From: Setophaga petechia
Lineage: Eukaryota; Chordata; Aves; Passeriformes; Parulidae
Assembly (NCBI GenBank): GCA_024362935.1
Contig: JANCRA010000001.1
Coordinates: 51,433,501 to 51,497,500, forward strand
Direction of reading: 5' to 3'
Length of the DNA stretch: 64,000 bases
A program made the translations under genes and the position numbers. The notes below the pieces were generated by a model. That model saw nothing but the letters and a program-made list of their open reading frames with translations. It did no database searches and was not told where the DNA came from. Each line of letters opens with the position of its first letter. Positions within the stretch are counted from its first letter, which is position 1. Shown piece by piece: positions 1-11,644 of this stretch.

Positions 1-117
1 ACACTGATTCTTCTTGTACCCACAGTCAGGATAGCAACCTGCTGTAAACAGAGAGTTTTCTTGACAATTTTTTAATACCTGTGAAACTACCTCATGATGT
101 GGACTAGAAAGTTCAGT

Positions 118-157
118 GAGCTTCAATGCTTAAGAATGAGCTTCAATGCTCAAGAAA
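118..157. repeat. 20-bp tandem duplication
   Basis: Two adjacent 20-bp units, GAGCTTCAATGCTTAAGAAT at 118-137 and a copy at 138-157 with 18 of 20 bases identical. The duplication lies in unique sequence and looks like a local replication-slippage or repair product. Confidence 0.85.
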
Positions 158-2257
158 AAGGAACAGTTCATTTCAGAGTGCTCTCAAAATTAAGAGCTAA
201 AACCATAGGCTATCCCCAAATCCGAGACCTTAAAATTCAACTAAGACAGAAGAAAGTAGAGACGAATATTCACATAGAGATCCTTTTGAAAGGTCACAGA
301 GTGTGATGGTGTCATGAGGACAGTACAGACAGATTGCATCTAGCTTCAAGCTAGGATTGCTTAATTTTCTGACACCCTGGACAGAGCTAAAAAAATAAAA
401 TTAAATATCAGTTTTTCCCTAGTTCCAAACTGACATCTGTGCAAAGACAAGCCACAGTCCATCCAACTGCAAACACATGTACATGCACACACTTTACCAA
501 CTAGCACTGAACATGGGAAACCTGGAAATCCTGATTTCAGGGATGATTTTTATCTCCTTCAGCACAAGTTGGTCAATCTTACATCATTACTACAGGATCA
601 CAGATTCAAGAAATTTGAGTATGCAGCAGGCTACTGGGAGCAAACCAGAGCCACTCCTAGGTTCCACCTGGCATGGGGTACTCAAATGCTGCAGAAACTC
701 CATTAACTGACTTCCACAGTTACAAAACTGAATGCTGTGAGGTTTTGAGTGGGGATTCTCCTCAACAGCTCTAGATCCCCTCTCAACATGCTATGATGAA
801 GCAGCTTCTTTCAGTTGTTTTTTAATGGCTGCGAAGAGAGGCCTTCTCAGCACAAAAGGCCCAGGAAGACTAACATCTCTTGGACTCAATTCAAAGAGTT
901 CACAAGAGTTCCAAGACTCAGCTTTCTCCTACAAATGGTCTTTCCAGATTGTAGAAAGGCATGTTCCTCAAACAGTGGATCAAAAGCTGCTGCTGAAGGT
1001 ATTCCCTAAATGAGCTGCAAGCACTGGTTCTCAGAGAACCTGAGTATTAGAGCAGAGGGAAACTGTACTTGGAGGGCAACTGGGTTTTCATCCAAATTCC
1101 TCTTCTTGAATGAGACTGTTAGTACACAATCAGTACTACTCCGTCATTTCCTTTCAATATTATGTTTTTAAAAAATGCCTAATCAATTTTTCTATATTCC
1201 TTCAGCCAAACTGAGAGTAGGGGACAGACAATAAAACACATTGCTATATGCTGCAAAACAAACAAATAAAAATTACTATAGAAAGCCACATTTATCTATA
1301 AAGTTACTTAAAGGGCTTTAAGGCAGTTTTTCAAAACGTTATCAACAGAAGTTCCTTCTGACCCCAAACTTTGCACATGGAATTCCAAATGCCAGAGAAA
1401 AACCATGTCCGACAAAACCGAAGCAACAGATGTCATTCATACAATGGCTCTGGGACTGATGTCTGCTTTCAGTGCCTGCAAAATAGGATGGCCACCTTTT
1501 CCTATGGTAGGCATTTGATAAAATAATTGTCACCAGCAATGTCCTCATCTACATTCTTTGATATGACCATATGGTACCTTTCACCATATTCCCAAAATAG
1601 AGCACCCAGGAAAAACTTTCAAGTGTCAAATCTCATTCAGGGTTAATTCAAACTGGCTCTCAGTGTGAGATATGTTATGAATTTTCAGACTCTCTGTAGG
1701 ACACTCCACTGAGAATCCAGAACACTTTATCCTAGGTAAACAACCAGCTTTATTCAAACAGGTGTTAGTCACTGGACCACTGTGCACAGGGGCTGACAGC
1801 TGTATTTTAAGTTAGGGAAGTTTCTCTTAACATTAACCTTCTCTTCAGGAGGTCACTGCTAGCTCAGCAGGACAGCTAAGATTAAAGAAACAACAAAACC
1901 CCCTCAGAGATGCCCAAAAAAGTGTTTCTAGGGAAATGCAATGAAACAGGACCAAAACAAACCCCCAAAGCAAACCTCAGTCTGTTTGTTAAAAGGACTA
2001 GCTCTCTTTGTTTACTGAATAAATATGTTCCAATCTACTGATCCATAAATATACAGAAACTTTTCTTAAAAAAAGGAAAAAATAATCCTTTGTACTTACA
2101 TGCCTCTAGCTGATCCCCACCCCAGAGGATTAAGCATATTTCTCTCAGTTACAGCTGCATGGTTTCACAATGAAAAGGAATTTAACAATAAATTCACAAT
2201 TCAGTATTCCAGGCCAACGTACAAGCAATCATGTAAGCAAGGGGTGTAAAACTGGAG

Positions 2258-2285
2258 TTATACCCAACAAGCCAGTTGGGTATAA
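2258..2285. repeat. Inverted repeat, 11-bp perfect stem
   Basis: TTATACCCAAC at 2258-2268 is followed, after the 6-nt spacer AAGCCA, by its exact reverse complement GTTGGGTATAA at 2275-2285. It could fold as a hairpin. No downstream T-run or neighbouring gene suggests a terminator role, and it is too short for a microRNA precursor. Confidence 0.85.
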
Positions 2286-2784
2286 AGTATTAATACAATA
2301 CCAGCCAGCTACTTGAAAAGGTTACTCAAGAGGTCAAATATTCTTGTTCACCCTTCCTGTATTTTCAACTCCGATGAAAAATGTAGTCTTTCCTTACATC
2401 TATACCTGTAAACAGCCTTTCCTCACATTATATAGAAGTTAAATGGCCTCATGTACTTAATATAATTCAAAACAAGGCCTTTTCACAAGTGTGTATATAT
2501 AAGTAAATTTTTTCCCATTTAAATTAGCAACTTTCTCCTCAGTCAGTGAGGTACATGGTGACAGCAGTGTTTGCAAGGGTGACTATGGTAAGTTCTGGAA
2601 CAAAACTCCTGAAAGAGCTGGAGGGAGGTCCTGGACTCAGGGGAACTCAAGTGGGAGTGGAGAGACCCGGCAGGACAGAGCAGCTTTCACCAGAGGGGTT
2701 GATATGGTCATGGCAGTGCCAAAGCAATTGGGGGAGATTCAAGTGGCTCCAGGGAGTGTGAGCAACCAGGACAGCAGTTTTCAT

Positions 2785-2856
2785 GGCTTGGTCAAAGCTT
2801 GGACTCAACAATCTTAGAGGTCTTTTCTAAATGTAACAATTCTATGGTTCTATAAA
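2785..2856 (+). mobile_element. CR1 LINE 3' tail fragment
   Basis: The run from a 'GGACTCAACAATCTTAGAGG' block through 'TCTTTTCTAA' to a closing ATTCTATGGTTCTAT matches the typical 3' end of avian CR1 elements, which finish in a tandem ATTCTATG-type octamer. Only the last ~70 bp is clear. The sequence just upstream (about 2540-2785) could be more of the same element but I cannot align it. The copy is degraded and inactive. Confidence 0.75.
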
Positions 2857-5254
2857 GCAAAATACTCTCAGGACACTAATTTCTGCTGAATCCATATTTA
2901 ACCTCCCAACCAAAGAATTTTCAGTCTAGGGAGTAAGATTTACACATAAATGGTCTGAGGTCATCTCTGTCTCATTAGGACACTCAAGTCTATCTTGGAA
3001 AGCAGTAGAAGAACCTCTCCTAGCATTCAGAAATATTCCTATTGCAGTTGGTTTTGAGGCTTCGTTCAGTTACTTCAAAAGCCAAACTTAAAGATCTGCT
3101 GTGTGTAGATGTCAACATTTTACACCATTGACCTTTCATTCCCTCCTTTTCTTAGCGAGAATTAAATGCTTCTCAATCAGATTTAAATTTACTTCCAACG
3201 TCATCTAGACTAACGAAATTAGCTACCACTGCCTTAACTTGATATTCAAGCACAAAGCTATTTTAATAAATGTCAATGAGCAAATTAAATATTTGAATTT
3301 TGATGTTGGTCTCCAGAAGCAGAAGAGATTTAATGCTCATCTAAGGAAAAACATGATTAACATTCAGGTCAGGCTCAACCAACGAAACCTGCTGAGTGTT
3401 TGGCACTGACACATTCCTAGTTACTTTTGGAAGCGCCAGTCATAAGATCTGTTTGCATATAAACATATGTGACAAAACTGACGAGCCAATCGTGCATAAT
3501 TTTAATATTTGCAGATTACTCCAACATGGTTATCACTGAACTGGTGACATGGATGCTGCTGCTATGGGATGTGGTTTGACATTCATGTAACACAGGAAGC
3601 ATTTGCCCTACCAAGCAGGTCAAGGTGCGTGTGAGGTTGCTTTGTAGTAGTAGAGCTCAAGATCTCATTTGGTTGTGGCCAAATTCTGTTCAGGACACAG
3701 AAAAAACCCAAGGCTTGACCCTAGCCTGCCTTTACTCACCACATGTGCTCTGCAATGATTTATAGTAGCTTGGATACTTCCCCGGTATATGCCAGGCGCC
3801 AACAAGTCCTACCCACCAGCTATTCTTGGCAGGCCTGATCATGGAATTCCCAGTTTGACATGTGGTACAGATCAGCACAGATGCAGTGGCAGTCCTGCAT
3901 GGTGGGGCCGTGCTTAGCCTGGCCCAAAGAGGAGGAGGTTGCTGACACAGGCACCCAGATTAGCTGCACTGGCTGGGTTCTCTTATCACGTACAACGATA
4001 TGACATAAATCTGGCAGGACAGATGAACATCCCAGCACTTCAGATAACATGGCAGGGAGAAGGGATTCAGGAAGACCTTGGCAGAGGCAGGTCTCCAGTC
4101 TTTGTTGCAGAGAAGGTCAACATTTCTCTGAAGGGGAGTCAGAAAATAGGCATGAATGAATAAACAGGGGATAGCAGGAAATGGAAGAAAAGCATTGTTT
4201 GGGGTGAAGTTTAACACATCATGTTGTGTACAGAACTCACTAAATGTATATCCTTTCTACTGCATTCTATTATCTCTCCCACTTTAATCAGCAAGCGCTT
4301 CAGAGTCAAGACAAAGAGATGTAGATTTGATCAGACCCTTGATTATCATTGATAGAAGAGGGCAAACAAACACACAGCACTGAGACAAGGTAGAACAAGA
4401 AGGTAATTGATATTGTAAACAAACAAATAGGAGATGTGGCACTGCAAATAGTGAATTCCATTTCTGAGGAAGCTATCAAGCAAAAAGAAAGTGCTTTTAC
4501 TTGGAAAGCTGCATGACCAAGACACATGAAGTCAGTCATTTGCGACTAATAAATTGCAGTCTGAATACAAAAAACTAATGAAAAAAGCTGAGCTTGAGAT
4601 GAGGCACTGCCATGCTGAGTATCATTGTGTGCACTGTTCAAGGACTCCACACAACACTACTCCTCTCTTGTTGCATTCTGTGTTAATAACCTGGGGCCTT
4701 AGTGTTAATTACTACTGTTCCTAAGCAACCCTTGGGGTAACATTGTGGGAAGTGGCTGTGATGGTGAGAAGCCACTGGCCAATGCTGCAGCCACAGTGAA
4801 GCCCTTAAGAAGACTAATACTGAAAGAACATATAACAAAATTAACCCAAAACCTGGCCAACATCTTTCCAACTTGAGAGGAAAGACAAATCCTCCCAGCA
4901 AAAGTGATGTTTTGAATTCAAATTAGTGGTTATTAACGCAATTGCCCTCAATTTCAGTCACTGTCATTCACCATTGGAACACAGCAGACATGAATACAGA
5001 GAATGGAAGGCTATAGTACTGAAAATATTTGTTTTCCATCCTCAGATAATCCTAACAATGTGTCATTGTATTCAGTCCACCAGAAAATTCTAAATTTCCC
5101 ATTAGAGCTAATTTTGTGGGCTTTGGGGTCAACCTGAGCTCTCTGTTAAGAGACTGTAAATTCAATGACTTCAGTGAAGTCATCTCAGATTTATGAAGGT
5201 ACATGTGGCCTTTTGACTCCTTGAACTTAATGCCAATTGAGATAATTCTGTGTT
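2857..5254. other. Unique non-coding DNA, no gene seen
   Basis: No recognisable repeat or gene. The stretch 3730-4220 is somewhat richer in G+C and holds overlapping open frames of 74-85 codons on both strands. That pattern fits chance frames in stop-poor sequence better than an exon. Confidence 0.55.
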
Positions 5255-5269
5255 AAAAAAAAAAAAAAA
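5255..5269. repeat. Poly(A) tract, 15 A
   Basis: Uninterrupted run of 15 A. No retroposed sequence I recognise lies upstream and no flanking target duplication is evident, so it is listed as a simple homopolymer and not as the tail of a processed pseudogene. Confidence 0.9.
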
Positions 5270-6129
5270 GCTATGTTATGATCATTTCAACAGCAATTTA
5301 TTTGAAAAGAAGCTCTGAAAAGAAGTCTTCAGAGAAAACTATTATTAAGACAGCATTAAAGTAGCTAAGAAATGAAAAAGAAAGTAAAGAGCTAAAGGAT
5401 GTTCAATTAAGAGATGTTCCAATATAGGCTTTGTTATGAGCTGTCACTGACAAAGACTATGGTATCTAATTGGTAGAGAAGGAATTGTGAAAAAATGGGG
5501 AATAGAAGAGCCAGGACAGAGGCAAACAGCTTTACTGTTAACTCTAATTCACCATGCAGAGCTTTGAGGTACAAAGCATAGGTAACAGCACCTTGCCTCC
5601 AATTCTCCAGGGTGAGAACTGTCCCAGAGCTTCACCCTCAGAAATAAGGGGAAATGGACTGAGATGAAAATGTCAGAAAACAAGAAAACAGGCTGGAAAA
5701 AACATAGACCATCTCTCATGTCATATGTCTGAACAGCTTCAAATCCATCCCATCTGATCAGTGCTACTAAGAAGTGCACATTGCTTTTCCTGCAGAAACA
5801 GAACACGTGAAAAAAAACCACAGGTTGGCTTCAGCGTGGTATCCATGCCTGTTACCAGCTCCCGATACTGCATCACATGAGTGCCAGAGTTTTTGTAGTC
5901 ACTCATTATATCCTATGCCAGAAATTTGGAGCTGCCAGGCTGAGATGCCAGGAATCAGACATTTAAGGCTCCAGAGCAGGAAACTTTTGAGTTCCCAGAC
6001 TGCAGGAACCCCCAGGATATTGTCACTCCTGCAGCAGTTCTCTGCAAACCACTGTGGACCTTCTAGCCACAGCAACCACCAGGCTTCCTTTGGCAGGTTG
6101 GTTACCCCATCTAGGACTCTCAAAAACAA
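5270..6129. other. Non-coding DNA, no gene seen
   Basis: Contains an open frame of 141 codons on the + strand (5774-6199) overlapped by 76- and 90-codon frames on the other strand. The composition is ordinary and no domain is visible. I treat these as chance frames. Confidence 0.5.
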
Positions 6130-6144
6130 CCCCCCCCCCCCCCC
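6130..6144. repeat. Poly(C) tract, 15 C
   Basis: Uninterrupted run of 15 C on the + strand. Long C/G homopolymers are much rarer than A/T runs in vertebrate DNA. The length is likely polymorphic and prone to sequencing error. Confidence 0.9.
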
Positions 6145-9100
6145 AATAACCTTGTATTTAATTGGCTGTGTTAATTTTGATCCTAGAACAAAGCTATAAT
6201 AAGGGATTTGAAAGCCATGTGAAGAATGTAGTCACGGGGAGTCTAAATTCAGCACTCTCCTGGACACTAACAAGTTAAAAAAAAGAACATGCAAAAGTTT
6301 TCTGATTTTGACTAACCAAAACACACTGCAAAGCTCACACCCACGTATTTAATTTACTTGGCATATTTGCATTTAAAACTCCTGGAAACTCATGTGTCTT
6401 TTCAAATTAACTCAACTATATAATAATAGGCCAAACATGTCAGCTGCTGGGAAATCTCACAGTGTCCTGTCTATTTTTACTTCTTTTAGTATCCTCACTA
6501 ATTTAAAACACCATCATTCATAACAGCATGTTATTCAAATTTTAGCAAGAACAATCCCCTCAGAGACCAGTATTTGGTAAGATTCTGTCATACCAAATTC
6601 AGTTTAATTGAACAGCAATAACGATCCCTTCCAGGACCAATGATATGACAAGGAGATATCTGAAATGGAGCTCAAGGTCCTGACTGTTTGTTATGGAACT
6701 ATGATCTGCCTACAGTTGGTTTATTTTATAAAATCATTATGGTAGCTTTGCATCTAAATAGTTTTTTGCCAGAGGAAAGCATCCATGGACAGCATATTTA
6801 ATACAGTTGAGATTGTTGATTTGTGATTTTTTTATTCCCCTTCTTTGTGTTCTAAGCTTCTCTGCCTACTGATGCATTACCTCCTTGTGGGCAATGCCCA
6901 CTGAGTGCATAAAGCTGGGATTCAAATTACTTGATAAATGTTGGTTTGATCCCAGGATATTTGGCTGAAACACCTGCCACATAAAACAAATTTGCATCTT
7001 TTTCTGATGCCAAAAAAAGATCTGTTATTGTAGAAGCTGAAGTTTAGCCAGCTCCACCCACATACATACACCTCACCTTCAGAGCAGAACAAATGAGATT
7101 AAAGTCATGTCTATTTTGACTGAGAAGAAAGAAGAACCTCTGGATCTACCTTTCCTCATTTGGATGAGGCCAGTAACTGAACCACAGTAGGTTTGGCCAG
7201 GTACTCACATATGTCAAGACAAGCTGCAGGATTGGTATCAATCCCTTCTGACTTCAATCAGCCTGCAAAATAATTCTAAGTAATCCCAGGAAAATGGTGG
7301 AAATTTACTACTTTGGAATATCAGAATGAGGGGCCCTATGGATGAGAGGCCAGATTTTAAACATATCTAAGGAGTCATATGGTACTATGCCAAATATGAA
7401 AATCATAGGCACTGATAAGCCTAATTCACATTGGTGCAGACCTTCTGACTGTAGGAAGAAGACCTCCCAAAGACCTCCTAGTCTTAAGATTCGGAAGGAA
7501 AAGCTTGACCCCTTGTATCAGTGCTGTGTCAGGAATGCAGACACAAATATTTTGGGGTCAGATTTAGGCTATGCAGGCACTGAACTGCTACTAATTTTGA
7601 AAAAAAAGGAATTTTCAGGTTCCCAAAGGCATTATTTACCAGACACTTCAAATACCACATCTTATGAAACCCAAACCAGTGCTTTCTCCAAGATTCCAGA
7701 CAAATCTTTGGCGCCTGAATTGCACCAATGTCCACACACAACCGACATTATATATATCCTCCACTATGGAAGCAAAACTTCCAAGAGGTGGCTGGCATTT
7801 TCCCTGAGCACTATTTATATCACACACTATTCATTTGAAGAACTCAGGAGAGTTTTTGTTCTCCCCTGAGAAATTCGCTGTGAATTAAATGTAAAGATGA
7901 AAACATGGAACACACTAATATTGTACTACATGCAATGGAGTAGCCTTCGAGGGATAAAATGCAGCAGCACAGCATTCCTGTGTACTGCTGGCTCAGGTTT
8001 TTGTTTCATGCTTTCTACCTTCCATCCAGCTCCTTCATGAGGAAAATTCTTGACATTCGTTGCTTTGCCTTGGTCAACATTTACCAACTGACTAAGACAA
8101 AGTCAATGGATTTGTTTTCTTCCACCTGAAATGCTGCTAAATGTTTCTCAGTTCAGCGATTAAAAAAATAGCATTCATATCCACAAAGAATTGCACTGTC
8201 ACTACAAAAAAAAGAAGAATTAAGGAAATATTGTATCTGGGGAGAGATCCTGGGGAATCTGGGGATTTTTAAATTTACTTACAACTTCTGAGTTTAATTC
8301 ACATGTGAGGTACATGCATGAGTTTCCACACACAGCACTTTAGCTATAGATTCCTTCTCTCATCAGATTTTGTGCTAAGACATTTGATTCTCAGACATGG
8401 AGAGCTAGAGAGGCTAGCACCCACAGTGGAACATGTTAGACTCATGTGGTTGAAGACCTTCAAATGCTAGGGCTTTGGCAAAGTTTCGATAAGGAGAAGT
8501 CCACCAAATACTTCTAATATGGGCTTGTTTTCCTTTTAGGGCAGTAGAAACATTATCCCCTGGACTGCAGCTTTAATTCATGGGACTTTTCTTACAGCGG
8601 TATCAGTGAGACTGCAAGGAAGTATTTGTGAACATTCTGCATAACACAACATTATCCATTCTCTTGGTACATCAGTCACATTCTAAGACCTGCTTTTCAG
8701 AGTTCTGAATTCTCTCAAAATCTGCTCCTTGGTGCAGAGTTCCCTAAAGGTGGCTTGGGAATTACCTGATGGACAATTGCACCAGCCTGGGGGGCTGCTA
8801 CAGAAATGTGTCCCCCCCTGGTTAATGGAGAGTGTACAGCCTCTTCAAAAGCAGCTGTCAAAAAGGCTGCAGACCAGGGTGGGACCCAGCTCTGAAAACT
8901 ACACAGGTGATGCAAAACAAAAGCACTGTACTTGTACTGCCTTACTGACAGCCCACCAGACTCCTGCAGACCAAAACCATGAGCTGGGTCAGACACTGAG
9001 AGTGGTAAACATCTACAGCCTGCCAGAAGGTGCTCCAGACAGAAGGATGGCTTAAAAGACACTTCCTTCCACTGAATTTCTCAAGTATCATTGCTGATCT

Positions 9101-11601
9101 GCTAAACCTTCTGTTGGGTGACATAACTCACTTCAAAACATCAACACTCCTTAAAGCATTACAAGATGACAAACGCTCTACATAAAAAAAATCTCTGTTG
9201 GAAAATTTAAAGAAAACCAAAACACTTTAGTAAACAGTAAACTTTGGTTTAATGATTTCCCTTAGACAAAGCTATTTCTTCTTTACCAGCTATACTCATG
9301 TTCATGTCTCTGCTGAAGAAAAACAAGGGAGAACTACAGCATTCCTAGGGATTCTTCATGTCTTTGGGCCTTTGAATATTTACTGCCACTGAAATGCAAA
9401 ATGCTGGTGGCAAAAAATGAGCTTTAAATTCAGTGTTTTAAACCAGTAGGAAATGTGTACTCTGAGGTTGTGCTGGTCAAGCTGCCTTCTACAAAGCTTT
9501 CCAAAAGCTATCAGTTGCCACTTCATACACCTATTACAGAGCACTGTTTGATTTGTTCTCAGTTTGTATTGCCTTATTTTGTCTTACAGAAGCTGTAGCT
9601 GAACAAAAGGCAAAACAAAAAGTTTTTTGCCTTGTTCTGGCAACCATAGGACCCACTCAACAGGCTGGGATCACTTTTTTGACAAAAAGATCCTAGGCCC
9701 TGGCTTTACTACAGACTGAATTTTTAGGGGTCCTAGTGCCATTCCATGCTGGGAAGTCCCACAGGTCCCCTGTGTCCAGCCTGCTCAGTCTGTTGAAAAA
9801 GAAGGAGCAAAATCTCCATAAAGGCAATCCCCAAGTAAGTCCCCAGTTTTCTGCTGACTCTGCAAGCTGAACAGGCTGGGCACATTGGAGGTGCCAGGGA
9901 ATAGGGTCAGAAAGAACAGGATTGCTGTGATTATAGTGATCTGTGTCACTATGGATTTCCAGCCTTAACACACCCAGCTGGATGAATCTGACTGGAGAAA
10001 ACAGGGATTGAGAGTGACCAGATGGGAAACTTGGAGTCTGTGAGGGAAACAGAACTGGAAAAAAGGTTCAGTAAAAAGCTTGACCAGAAGCAAGACAAAG
10101 TTCCTAATGAACCCTATCCAGCATGGATGGGATTTCCACTTAATATATCCCAAAATCTGCCGCAAGGATGGGGTACTGCATGTGTGTGGGGCTCCTGTCA
10201 AACTCCAGAGCATCATGTGTGCAACTCGACTGTACACCAACGTGCCTGCTGTGACAACATCCACCTCCGTGTGATGTTAGATAAATTCCCCCTATTCTTA
10301 ACAAATACCTCAAATTTATGTCCCAGGCTGACTCAGGCCAGGAATGGGACCCACATTTCTATGTCTCTGAAAGCTCCCCAGGCCCTGGACAAATGACTGT
10401 TTGACAGTAAAGTCCTCTTTTTTAGCCCACACAGAAAGTATTCTCCCATGCCCCCATTACCTTCTCTCCAAACGGGGAAATATTCCCTGCAAGCACTTCT
10501 GTCACAAAAATTATATGTCTATCAGAAAAGTATTTTCTGCTTTTTGCTGAGCAGAAATACTCCAAGCAATATGCTCCAGTCTCTCCAACTAATATATTTA
10601 CCTTATCCTGTCTTCTCATCGATTTCATACCACTGATTTCTGAAAGTTTCTTATTGCCAGTATTTCCTTCTTCCAGATGGTCAGTAAATAGAACACAAAA
10701 AAAAACTCTCTTGAATTTTCATATTTTCCTCTCCAGCAACTGTTTATCCTGCATGAAACACATCTTTGATTACATTCTTAGTGGGACAATAATATTATTG
10801 CCTCTTATTAAAATCTGATGACATACACAGCAGAAAAAAGAAAAGGTGACAGTTACACAGCACAGTTATTAAAGAATAGTGATAAACTCATCTGTGATGA
10901 CTTCCAAATAGAGAAAACAATTTCTGAAGGTGGAAAACATCTCTGTCCACAGGTTGCTATTAAGAATGCTGTGGCTTCTACCAAGTTACCTTTTTAGATG
11001 CAGTAGACTACTGGAACTGAATCGATCTTCACCCATAGTTTTTTTTTAAATTGAGCTCCATCTGCAGCAATAAATTTCTCTTGCCTCAAACATTAAACCT
11101 TCTTTAATCCTACAGACTAAACAACAGGTGGTAGATTATTTTTCAGAATTAGCAGTCAAATGCTAGAGCAATTCTCACCCCAATTACTTTGGTCTGTGGC
11201 TTGAATTTTGTGGCTTAGCAGCATCATATATTTCTTACCAGTAGAAAACAACTTCAATGGACCTGTGTCCCCATTTCCCCAGCCCCTTCAAAGTGAAGAC
11301 AACTTCCTAGCCCTCATGCTAAAGGGAAATATACTTTTGAACATGAAAACCCAAAATGTAGTAGCATTCCCATTGCAAAATCTAAGAAAGGAAAACTCAG
11401 AATATCTTTGAAAAACCTATCATTTTCTCTCACTGGGATAAAGGAAAACCAAAAAATCCAACAACTCTTCCTCTCCAAAAATTAATACACTTTGCTAAAA
11501 TGGAACATATTTAGATGAAAAATCAATAGAGATAGGAGATTATTTTAAGAGAAATGCCTAAGAGAAAAGACAAAATACAAAAAAATATTTGCCATGTCAA
11601 A
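6145..11601. other. Non-coding DNA with the longest open frame of the window
   Basis: Mostly unique AT-leaning DNA. It includes the longest open frame of the window (7342-7869, + strand, 175 codons, stop TGA). That frame shows no domain, signal peptide, membrane segment or family motif I can name. A second frame (10022-10396, 124 codons) begins with an ATG followed by MGNLESVRETELEKR, which is hydrophilic but unrecognised. The region from about 9650 to 10400 is slightly richer in G+C. I see no repeat family here and no convincing splice-bounded exon. Confidence 0.45.
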
Positions 11602-11644
11602 TTGATATTAATACTAAAATTGAAAAATTTAGTATTAATATCAA
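11602..11644. repeat. Perfect 17-bp inverted repeat (AT-rich hairpin)
   Basis: TTGATATTAATACTAAA at 11602-11618 and its exact reverse complement TTTAGTATTAATATCAA at 11628-11644 are separated by a 9-nt spacer (ATTGAAAAA). The arms match at 17 of 17 positions and pairing stops abruptly on both sides. It could extrude as a small cruciform or fold in a transcript. The stem is shorter than a usual microRNA precursor, and no MITE-like flanking target duplication is obvious. Confidence 0.9.

Larger units (their letters stand above)
1..2784. other. Unique non-coding DNA, no gene seen
   Basis: AT-leaning single-copy-looking sequence. The open frames here are at most 77 codons, overlap on opposite strands and match nothing I recognise. 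Inside it are a 20-bp tandem duplication (118-157) and a perfect hairpin (2258-2285), listed separately. No LTR or SINE is visible. It could be intergenic or intronic; the sequence does not decide. Confidence 0.6.

Noticed and set aside
2546..2761. 71-codon frame just upstream of the CR1 tail as CR1 coding sequence
   Set aside because: The peptide lacks the CR1 C-terminal motifs visible in the copy at 39.8 kb and is not alignable.
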